Positions 40,301 through 52,400 of a stretch of 64,000 nt of DNA are shown here, in pieces. This stretch comes from Saposhnikovia divaricata (taxonomy: Eukaryota > Streptophyta > Magnoliopsida > Apiales > Apiaceae), in NCBI GenBank assembly GCA_036435485.1, contig CM071600.1:48543546-48607545 (forward strand), read 5' to 3'. Made by a program: the position numbers and the translations under genes. The notes under the pieces were generated by a model. The model searched no databases, was not told the origin of the DNA, and was given only the letters and a program-made list of their open reading frames with translations. Within the stretch, counting starts at the first letter, position 1, and each line of letters starts with the position of its first letter.

Positions 40301-43300
40301 CAGAAATTTTTACTGCGAATTGATTGTAGTTCAGCAAAATCAATTATTGAAAAAGATGTTAAAAATCTTGTAGCAAAACAAATTTTTGCAGGATGGCAAG
40401 CTCAACTGGCAGCCTTTGAATTTGATATTCAATTCATAGAGGGAGAAAATAATTATCTTGCTGATTATTTAACCCGTGAAATTTTACAGGGTGAATGACG
40501 ACCCCTAATAGGGGAAGAGGCCGAGGTTATGGCCGAGGTCGAGGTTACGGGAATAACAATATGTTATCTCAAGAAACTGTCCCACTAATAGGTGATTGGA
40601 CTATTTATCATCACAGACAAAGGATGCAGCAATTACCTGCACCTCCTAAAAAAGAGGATATTCCTTCCTCTAGTAAAGCAGCAACTTATAAAGATGTTGC
40701 TATTACTGATGCCCAGCAGGATAAAGAATATTTCGAAAATCCTACCACCGAAATTATTTTGTTTCTGGAAGAAGAAGATCTTAAGCTCACTCCAAATGAT
40801 GGATGGTCCTTAAGAACGAAATACCTTGAATCAAGAGGTTATGCTGGCCTGAATAATCAGGGAAGGCAGAATTTAGAAATTTTGCTAAAAATCACTGAAT
40901 CGATAACGATTACTCATTATCATCAGAACAATAATCCTGCGAATTTTATAAATTTCAGCAAATGTCATATCCAGAAAATACTTCATCCAAGAGAATGGGG
41001 ATTTAATCCCAATGCGGAAAAAGCTATAAAAATAGCAGAGGAGAAGTATATTTACTTCAACTACTGGGATTATGTAGAAGCTTTCACAAAAGCTTTTTAC
41101 TATCAAAATCCAAAAAACAAACATTGTTGGTTCTTTAGTATTGATCCAGGCGTGCTCAATAAGCCAGTTCCTAATTGGTTCTACCAATGGTGGGCAAAAT
41201 TTGGTCCCTCTTTAGAAATTCTTCCTAAGGAAATTAAGGATTTATATATCCCTTGGTGCGACAATAGTCCCCTTATTGCCAGAGTAACTGCTGAAAGAAT
41301 GATTAAGGGGCAATGTCCTTTCATATTTTTTACTAAATTTCAAATACCATGGATTTGGAGATGGATAATATCAGTCTCCCAAGACAATCTTGATATTCCT
41401 ATTTTACAAAGAAATTTCTTTTGTAAATGGTGGACTAATATAGATGTTAAAGATATACAGGCTAAAATAGCCACCATCAAAGCAACAATTGTTGCTGAAA
41501 AAGGCCAAGGTTCTAAAGAAAAATCGTCTCATCAACCTTCGATTGCCAATATGAAAGAATATTTTCTAAAGAAATATCCTACAGATTCAGAGGAACAAAT
41601 AATGGTCCGAGTTTTAGACTTTATGAAAGAACAATTCTTTAGTTCTTTTCCGTCTCATCCATCTCAGGACGAGGATCAATCAATGAAAACTTCTTCATCT
41701 CAAGGATCAATGGATTCTAACCCCTATAATTGTCTAGCAGGCGAATCTCAAGCCGAAGAAGAAGAACATTTATCTACAGAAGAATCTCAACCGGCTCAAG
41801 CCCGAGAGCCATCCCTAGGAGATTTCTGGGATGCCATGACTCAGACTTTAATTCAAAAGTCCAAAGATAAAGGAAAAACTCCCCATAGCTAATCAATGCC
41901 GACCTTATTTAGAGCATTTAAAAGGTTAAAAGATGATGAAAAGGAATGCCTCAATCTTACTCATCAGATTGATGATCTTGATTCTAAATACAAGAATGCA
42001 TCTCTTCTAGAGAGGAAGAATCGGTCCACTTCAGAAATTATGAGAGATTTTCATGAAGCTAAGCGTCTCCGCAACCGAAGGGAAAACATTAAAATTCTCT
42101 ATTCTATTAGGAGAAAATTGCTTCTCAAATATTCTAATCTGACAGGATAAGTGCCTTTGCCGAAACAGAAACAGCGGCAATAATTCAAGCTCAATTATTT
42201 GGGAAATCACTTTTGAAGGCAATAATATCTGCTCCTGATAATGGAAAGCACAATCTTTGCTTTATTAAAGTTTGTTTGCTTTGTAAAAGTTGTTTGTATG
42301 TATTCATCATTGATTGCGTCGATGGGGCCCAATGAGCACCCGGCATCAATAATGTCTACTTTTTCTAAAGTTATTTGTCTGTTGTAATAATTCAGTTCTT
42401 CCATGTGTAATAGTGTGTATCTGACTCTCTATATAAGGAGAGCTTTGTATTGATATTCAGCACGCTTGAATAACATTCTATTTTACTTCTCTTCTTTTCT
42501 CTCTTGCTCATGTGCTGAGCCTTTTCTTACTATAAAAATAATTGCTGCTTGCTCCCGCCTTCCGCTTAATTGTCCGCTGCCTTGGTTCATTTAGGAACTA
42601 AAAAAATTGAGTAACTTGGTAACTAAATATAAGCCCTTATATGATAAAGAATTGGATGGTTGGATGGAATCTGAAAAAACCCACGTTCTTTTCTTTTTTT
42701 TTTGACAAAGCACAACGTCAAGTTAACGTGACGGTTGTAAAACTTTTTTATTTTCTAGTTTATTTATTATGTAGATTATTTTCTTGTCAATTTTTATAAT
42801 TTCTTTATGTTCTGTATTTAGATATAATATAATTTATAATTTATAAATACAGAACTTGTTATTTGTATTCTATAAACTCAACTTTAAATATAAAATAAAA
42901 AAATTATAAGCAGAGAACACAATGAAATACAACTAAAAAGTCTCTTATTTTTCTAAAAATGATTTGTGAATCATGTGTTCTATATTTTTTTAAAAGCTTT
43001 TCAATGTGTTCCGTAAATTTGTGCGTTATTTTTTTAAACTTTTTGATGTGCATATATACTTATTTTATTGTATCTTCAGTAACTATTTTGTGGGTTATAT
43101 TTATTTTTAAATTGTATGTTCTGTATAATTATTCACGTATGTTCTGTATTGTCATGGGTACTGTATTTTTTTTTTGAAGATAGGCGTGTACTGTACTTGA
43201 AGTAGGATGATTGATTATCTATTTTGTGTGTTTTTTGTCCTACATTCCAGCAAGAGTAACTGCCCGTGATATCTACAATCATTATTTTTTTAATCAATCC

Positions 43301-43383
43301 TGTCCGTTTATTTCTAATGATAATCTATGGTGTCTAATGGAGTTACTAAGTTACCCAAATATGTGATTCCCCATAGAGAAGCC

Positions 43384-43436
<53 letters not shown>

Positions 43437-46400
43437 CAAATGATCAAATAGAAACCAAAATTAAAATAGAAACTGGAAACTAATCTTAGCCATTAGATCT
43501 ATCTAATCTAATGGCCCCGCTAGGGCACCACACACAAATCCAATACACCCTCGCATACACAATCCCAACTAATCCCTTTCGTTTTTAATTTAATTTTTCC
43601 CGTCAATCGGTGAGTTCTGTTTGAAATCCGACTTCACTGTATTTTTCTCCATCTCTCAACGATCAATTTGCATACCATATGTGCTATATTTTGACGCGAT
43701 TTAGAAATTTTTTATTTAGTTTTTAATTTCCAGTCTAAGAGAGGTTTCTATTAGAATAAGACCCTATATATATATAGATAGATATATATAAATAAATAAT
43801 ATTTGATGTTTATTATTAAAAACAAACAGCAGCAAAAAAATCTATACTATTATATAAAAGCCGAAACATTGAAAGTTTTGGTACCTGTTTTTTGGTACCT
43901 ATTTTTTGGTACGTCGTGAATTTACTTATTTACCCTTCATTATAAAAAATATATATGTGATATAATATTATTAAAACTTCACATTGAAAGTTTTGGTACC
44001 TGTTTTTTGGTACGTCGTGAATTTACTTATTTACCCTTCATTATAAAAAATATATATATAATATAATATTATTAAAACTTCAAAGATAAATAATAACATA
44101 ATATAATAAATGGTAAGTAGTCGATTGCCTTTTTTCACATTACTTTTAAGTGAAGATATTACCTTTTATAAACACCTAAAAACATCAATCATATCATATC
44201 TTCCAATCATTAATATTTCCTTTCGAATTAAAACACGTTGCCTTTTTAATTAAAACATAATTTTACAATCATTATTATATACCCATAATAAATGGTAAGT
44301 AGTCGATTGCCTTTTTTCACATTTACTTTTTATTGAATTAAGATATTACCTTTTATAAACACCTAAAAACATCAATCGTATCATATCTTCCGATCATTAA
44401 TATTTCCTTTCGAATTAAAACACGTTACCTATTTAATTTAAAACTAATTTTACAATCATCTATACTATTATATAAAAGTCGAAACATTTAAAGTTTTGGT
44501 ACCTGTTTTTAGGTACATGTTTTTTGGTAACTGTTTTTTGTACCTGTTTTTTGGTACGTCATGAATTTACTTATTTACCCTTCATTATAAAAATATATAT
44601 ATGATATCTATACTATTAAAATTCCTAAAATAAATAATAACATAATATAATAAATGGTAAGTAGTCGATTGCCTTTTTTTCACATTTACTTTTAATTGAA
44701 GATATTACCTTTTATAAACATCTAAAAACATCAAGAGTAAATTGCACCATGGTGGCCGGTAAGATTAAGTTTTTGCACTTTGATGGCCAATGTTACAAAT
44801 CTTGCACAATGATGGCTCAAAATTGTTTTTTGAACATTTAAATGACTTCCGTCTATTTACCCTAAACGGAGTTAGTTTTGACAGGGGTATTTTGGTCTTT
44901 AAAATCTTCATATCTAATAAATTTCCAAAATTTCTACTTTTAATAAATTCTTGACAAAATCATTTAATCTCTCTCAATTCTTTCTCCACCTCTTTTCTGT
45001 GTTGTGGGGGTGAAATGGGGCAGTGGTGGTTTGATGATTTGAGGAGGCGGCAGGATTTGGAGAAGGGGAGGAGTACGGAGTTCGTGGTGATTAGGCGGAT
45101 TAAGGGTGGCGGCGTTGAAGGTCGGAGAAGAAAGGAGGGGTAGTGGGTGGAGGGCTGAGGAGGTTGAGGTTAACGGAGGGCGGTGATGGTGAGTTGCAGG
45201 CGGCGTTGACGGCGCGACGGAGGGGCTGGGCGAAGGGAGGCTGTCAAGACCATGAACATCAAGCTCAATTTCTCTGATCCCTTTCATTAGCACTACTGGG
45301 TAATGGTCTTCTTTAGTCATTCCAACTTAATTCTTTCTCTTTCTTTTCTCATCCTACAGAAGCACTTCAGAGAGGGGAGTTGCAGGAATTGCTTTAGAGG
45401 GTATTACTATCTTGATAATAATTTAGTGAATAGATCCTACTGGCTTAAATGTACAGCCCTTGCTGATTTCTTATTGTATTTGATCTTTAATGGAATGACT
45501 TTATCAACTTGAAAGTGAAAATTGAAAATCTCAATGACATTGTCATTGAATTGATGTTATCTTACAGGGGTTTCATAGTTTTTTATTTTAAATAGTCTAT
45601 ACATGACTGGTGGTTGGAGTGTCCAAGTAGTGCTAATGATCAGTGTTGTAGTCGTAGAGAAGATTTGTTTCGCTTGAAACCATATGCTAGCCTTTTGCCA
45701 CCTCTTGAAAGAATCTCATTTGAAATTGAATAAATTCTCATTACAAAACGAAGGAGAGTGCAAATAGAAAAATAGAGACCAAAATACCCCTGTCAAAACT
45801 AACCCCGTTTAGGGCAAATAGACGGAAGTCATTAAAATGTTCAAAAAAACAATTTCGAGCCATCATAGTTCAAGATTTGTAACATTGGCCATCAAAGTGC
45901 AAAAACTTAATCTTACTGGCCACCATGGTGCAATTTACTCAAACATCAATCATATCATATCTTCCAATCATTAATATTTTCTTTCGAATTAAAACACGTT
46001 GCCTTTTTAATTTAAAACTAATTTTACAATCATTAATATATCCCCATAATAGATGGTAAGTAGTCGATTGCCTTTTTCACATTTACTTTTTATCGAAGAT
46101 ATTACCTTTTATAAACACCTAAAAATATCAATCGTATCATATCTTCCAATCATTAATATTTTCTTTCGAATTAAAACACGTTATCTTTTTTATTTAAAAC
46201 TAATTTTACAATCATTAATATATACCCGAAAATATCACATCATATTTTTCAATTATTAATAAAATATATTAAAAATCTGTATATGTTTTTTATAATAAGA
46301 AAACATTATTATAATAGGTAAACATGAGTATATTAAATTATATTAAATTAAAATTAATCTATACTATATTATAAAAGACGAAACATTAAAAGTTTTGGTA

Positions 46401-49400
46401 CCTATTTTTTGGTATATGTTTTTTAGGATTTCGTGAATTTACGTATTTAACCTTTATTACAGTAAAACCTCTATAAATTAATAGTGTCGGGACCGACAAA
46501 TTTTATTAATTTAACGAGCATATTAATTAATCGAGGTTAAATTTACACTATCGCTATTATGTTGGGACCAAAAAATTATTTTGAAAATATTAATTTATAG
46601 TGGATTATTAATTTATCGAGTATTAATTTGTAGAGGTTTTACTGTATAAAGAAAAAACTATACGATATCTATACTATTATAACACCTAAAATAAATAATA
46701 ACATAATATAATTAATGGTAATTAGTCGATTTCCTTTTTCACATTTACTTTTAATTGAAGATATTACCTTCTATGAACACCTAAAAATATCAATCATATC
46801 ATATCTAGCAATAATTAATATATACTCAAAAATATCACATCATATCTTCTAATTACTAACAAAAGATAATAAAAATCTGTATACTACGAATAATGATCAT
46901 TAGATTTTTAGTAAAAAATCAGAATGGTTAGATATAATGATTAAATATATTATATAATTAAATTAATTTACTAAAATTTCAAGATTCGAATTCTATCAAC
47001 AAAACATATATTTTAAAATTTTATAATATAAGTTTTAAACCATGCATATCATTAATTAAATTTATATTAAATTATTAAAATTAAAATTAAAATAAAAGTG
47101 TAAATAATGATTATATAAAAATATAATTGTAACATAAATAAAATTTGTTACATATAAAAAAAATCCGTGCATCGCACGGGTTATAAACTAGTAATAATTA
47201 AAAGCAGTAGTTAGTGGCACAACTAGCGACCAAGAGAGAATGAGAGAGCAAATCGGTGGTCACCGGTTAAACTATACATACATATACGCTTATATATACA
47301 TGTTAAAAGCAGCACACAATCATGCAACTAACAAAAATATGAATCACACACACAACATATGTATAGATACACACAGGCACACACATATATCCAAGCGCAG
47401 GAAGTCTCTACCGATCCTTTTTTTTGTTTTAAACCCATGTGAAAAAGGTAGATTCGCCACCTGGCGCACTCCGTGCGCACCCCTGCGCACTCCCGCACTG
47501 CGACTCTTCACCCAGGTGAAGAATCCCTGCTACATAGGTCTGCATACATGACATTAATAACGCGCCTATTCTTCTTTTATTGGAAATTGTGCATTGTCTT
47601 TTTCCTTACACATTTTAACCCGTTCTTCTTCATTACTTTTTAAAAACAATTCTGCAAACATCACCTACAAAACTCTCTTACAAAAATAACAAACAGGCAC
47701 ACACATATATCCAAGCGCAGGAAGTCTCTACCGGTCCTTTTTTTTGTTTTAAACCCATGTGAAAATTCTGTGTAAAATTACATATTCTACCCCTCCCGCA
47801 CCCCGCCACACCCCCCTCCCGCACCCCCGCCGCACCCCCACGATTTTTGTCACTGAAAAAGGTAGATTCGCCACCTGGCGCACTCCGTGCGCACCCCTGC
47901 GCACTCCCGCACTGCGACTCTTCACCCAGGTGAAGAATCCCTGCTACATAGGTCTGCATACATGACATTAATAACGCGCCTATTCTTCTTTTATTGGAAA
48001 CTAGCTTCGTTACCCGTGCAAGGCACGTGGATATTCTAGCTTTATTGTGAAATTTTGATTTTTAATATTTGTGATAATGAATATTCTTCAATTTGTTGCA
48101 ATGTTACCTAAATATAGATTAACTTACTCTTTTTTCAAGTGCTCTCGCTTTTTAACATGTTGTGTCCAAAATATTCTAATATCCATTTAATTAGTCATAT
48201 AGTTCAATGATTTTAGTTATAAATTTAAATTCTTTATACTTAGAACTGGATGTCACATTTTTGATTCTGGACAATGTGAAGATTAACTAACGTTTTCATA
48301 GCATTTGACTTTAGGGGGATTTTAGAGTTAAATCATAGAAAATTGGAAGGCATAAATGTGAAATGATATTAAATAAAATGTGGAATATTGTGATATTTTG
48401 GATTTTAGTAGTTCGACTTTGTAGCCGTGAACACCTATTAATTTGTAGCGGTGTTGTCTAAATATAGCTTAGCAACTCTCTTCTCGAGAGCTTCATTTTC
48501 AACATGAATTGTCTAAGATTTATAATATCTATTAAAATAGTCATCTAATTCAATGTTTTCAGTTGTGAATTTAAATTCCCTTTATTCAGAACTGAGAATT
48601 TAAATCTTATTACTCGCTATGAACTTTTAAATAGTATATTTTATTACAAATTAGACTAATACATTAAATACTATTATTACTAAAATATATATGTTTATTA
48701 TTCTTGTTATTACCAAGCTTAATTCCCAATCGTTTAGTTCCGATTCTCGAATTTTATAAGTATTTATATACAATTATTATTCATATATTGGCGTAATTAT
48801 ATAATAATTTACCCAAGAATTTTAATCTAAATATATGCACCAATATAAATTATTAAAAGTTAATGGCTATTATTAGTTTGTTGTAATTAATTACGTAATA
48901 TTAAAGTAGATATTAAATAATCATATTGAATATAAGTTTATTAAATGATATATATTAAATATATGAAGGGTTAAAATAGTAACTTTGCCAGGAATAAAAT
49001 GTCACATGTTATGATATATACGGAGTATCTAAGTTCACTATATATCATGTATCACTAATTTATACTAAACTATAACGTATAAAATATCTTAGAAATTAAA
49101 ATACCAAATATTCTTCATTCATCACCCGACTTACATAGCATATTTATGATTTACAACATAAGTGATTGGTTAGTCTAGTGGTAAGGTGATGTGTATATGA
49201 ATGGGAAGACTTAGGTTCGATTCTCCACAACAACAATTTTTTGGGAAAAAAACTAAATGGATTAAAATGCAGGGCTAAAATAGTAACTTTGCAAGAATAA
49301 AATGTGACATGTTGTGCTATTATATATATATTAGATTGTGCATTGTCTTTTTCCTTACACATTTTAACCCGTTCTTCTTCATTACTTTTTAAAAACAATT

Positions 49401-52400
49401 CTGCAAACATCACCTACAAAACTCTCTTACTGCCGAGCGCGATTGGATAGCCCAAGTGGTAAAGGGTGTATCCTCTGTCGTCCCAGGTTGTGGGTTCGAC
49501 TCTCGCTCACCCCGAGAATTATCTTAGAACAGATACTAAGTTGTAAGGCATATAAGCCTAAATAGTCAAAAAAAAAAAAAAAACTCTCCTACTGCCACTA
49601 CCACTATAGAGACAAAGATCGGAACCATACGTGTTCTTATGGGTAGTCAAAGCCAGCAATTTGGGTCGTGGCTGCCAATGTTTGGGGTCACGTTTGCTCC
49701 AGGATTAGAGATGGACGATATGGGTCCCCGTGCGTGGCTACATTAGACTTTCCTTGTTTCACTGTGCTTACTAGTTCGAATATATTCTACTTAACCAGCA
49801 TTATATTACTACTATCTGACCATATTGTCTATGGGTAGTCAAAGCCAGCAATTTGGGTCGTGGCTGCCAATGTTTGGGGTCACGTTTGCTCCAGGATTAG
49901 AGATGGACGATATGGGTCCCCGTGCGTAGCTACATTAGACTTTCCTTGTTTCACTGTGCTTACTAGTTCGAATATATTCTACTTAACCAGCATTATATTA
50001 CTACTATCTGACCATATTGTCTATGGTTTACCAAGGGTAAAGTCTAGGACTGCTAGCCTGCTACTAGGCCACTTCTAAGCATAGTTTGCGGAAGGTGGGC
50101 CAAAAATGGATAGGCGTCCAGCATGCCTTGATTTTATTTTTAATAGGGTAGGCGAATTAGGCGGCGCATACACCTAGGTGCACACAAGTGAACATTCGAC
50201 TATATATATTAAATATTTTTCTAATATATAATTTTACTTTGCTTATTTTCATCTTTGAGTGGTGAAATTCATACACTTGTACCATTAGAACTGAACCATT
50301 ATACCCATGACAACAGTCTCAAAATAAAACAAACAAAAGTTAATAACATCTATTTGATTCAATCAAATAAACTAATCTTACATCAGTATAATTATAATTG
50401 AAGGGTGTGATTTGAGTGCAACGGTTTTTAGCGTGAGAACAATTCAGAACAATTGTTCTCACATTAGAGTGCGACCCACATAATTGAAAATATTATAAAA
50501 TTATCTATATAAGATGTAATAGATATGGCCTACATATAGCTTAACACCAATTTGACGCCTACGCAGGCACTTACTGCCTAGGCATCCAGGCGGTGTGCTA
50601 ATATGCTCATAAGACTACCCAAACTTGCGATACAATTCTACAATTGTTAAAACTACATATACTGCCTTTCTATGCTATATCTTGTCTTTACAATTGCAGT
50701 TCACTTACAAGTAAACAAGCGAAAAAACAACTTCAAACAAATATTACTAGGTTTATTACCTTTCAAATATGCAAGAGCTCCACCAAACAGTGCCTTAGGC
50801 ACTTCCACTTGATCATATGTTTTAGGCCTAATTGCAAAACATTGTATTAAATTGATTGTTTCACGACATAATTAAACCTATGCACGTAAAATTTTAGTTG
50901 GACCTAAAAGAGGGTGTACTCACTCCATTAGCACAACAGAGTCAGTTTCTTCATCTGTATAAAGGTACGTAAATCTCTTTTGTTCAACATACACTCCTGC
51001 AAAACATTACGTCAAAAAAAAAAAAAAAATCTGTTAACATTAACGCAAAACAGAACGAGGTACAGTCAATATTTATCAATGTCTTATTGGTTAAGTCCTT
51101 AAATTTCTTCGTCAAAGTTAATTCATTTATCGAAGATGATTTTAGGGTTTTGTGACTATCCATAAATTAGATATTATAATCAGCAATGAATTTAATATGA
51201 GGAAACCGTTAGCTGCTTTAAGGTACAGGGTGTCCTAGCTACCGTTAGATAGTTCCATCCAAACATTATTTAGCAGGTCCTGGAAAGAAGTTCCCTAATA
51301 AAATAGAGAATCCACGTCAACCCCTAACAGTCCCTACCGCCATACAAAACTAGACTCCCTAGTACAGCGCAAAAGAAGTCACACAGATTACAAATATACT
51401 AGAGGACTAATGCTAGAGCATATTTAGGCCTGTATCACCAAGCAACGCTAGTACTAAGCTTCAGGAAAACTACTACTAAGGAAGAATCTAGATAGTTGAT
51501 ACTAAAGGGACCCATAAGCTGTAGGATGATGAAATAAACAAAATTTGAATATGATAAAAGATAAACCTTAATTGAGTTAAACACTAAAGATTTTCAAAAG
51601 TGATAATCAGAGTAGACTGATGGATAAAGAAGCAGAGCAGATAAGCTGTAGGACTCCTAAATGTTAGAGTGTAAGTTGTACATGAACCTTTTTCGGAATA
51701 TTCTTGCACATGAAAAACTTAAGGCATCCATTACCCACTTGTAACAAATATATTATATATCTTTGCCCTAATGGCCTTCCATGCATCATTATGCTTTCTT
51801 CTTCAGGCCGTACCAGCTACTTGATTTACTTACTGTTTTCCTATTGAACAGAAATGTGGTTATTTTCAAATTTAACCCACTTGCCTTTGAGAGAAAGTTA
51901 GCTGAGTAAATAGTAGCATACGAGTGTTAAAATCAAACACGTAGTCTAGAGTTCAATTTTTTGTGCATTTAGGACTTCGTTTTTAATGGATAATGTGTAC
52001 TACATAGGTGCCTAAGTCCATAAAAGTACTAGGTGATAAAGATGTACTACATGAGTGCCTATTAACTTCCACTCTGATAATGTCTTGACTGTGAATCACC
52101 TAGATAATAATACGTTATTCTAACACAAAATTAAAAAATTGGAACATAATCTTTCATGGTTGTTACACAACATAAACTATCAAACTCTATATTTTAAAGT
52201 TGGTCACACTTTAATAGCACAGTGATAGCACAAGTGACTTGTGTACAATAATTTAAGAGAACTAGAGAACATTTTTCGTACGAAGGTGCTGGTATGGTTA
52301 TTTTTTAGCAAAACGTGAAACATGTTCAATTTTTAAAGCAACTCATTCCGCTAATACATATTATGCTTCCATCATATAAATAAAATTCTATCACTGTTCG

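Larger units (their letters stand above)
39165..43047 (+). repeat. Right arm of the 3.88-kb pararetroviral inverted repeat
   Basis: Reverse complement of 31,918-35,801. Beyond 43,047 the host-like repeat continues here (GGAGTTACTAAGTTACCC near 43,340 answers GAGTAACTTGGTAAC near 42,608). On the left side the matching sequence stops dead at 31,918. The right arm therefore looks like the original locus and the left arm like the rearranged copy. Confidence 0.95.
47693..49430. repeat. Direct duplication, second copy, split by a Helitron
   Basis: The left part is 47,693-48,000 and the right part 49,336-49,430; the intervening 1,335 bases are the inserted Helitron. The left part has the additional C-rich piece with CCCGCACCCC words. 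Confidence 0.92.

Noticed and set aside
31918..43047. A pair of LTR retrotransposons facing each other
   Set aside because: There are no LTRs and no integrase, and a coat-protein-like region with a caulimovirid-type TATA region is present, so this is an integrated pararetrovirus.
47240..47968. Open frames of 68-103 codons on both strands
   Set aside because: They arise from the duplicated GC-rich repeat and have no domain.
49440..49510. Possible tRNA gene (A- and B-box-like words)
   Set aside because: No acceptor stem closes, and a poly-A tail and 15-bp target duplication show a SINE.
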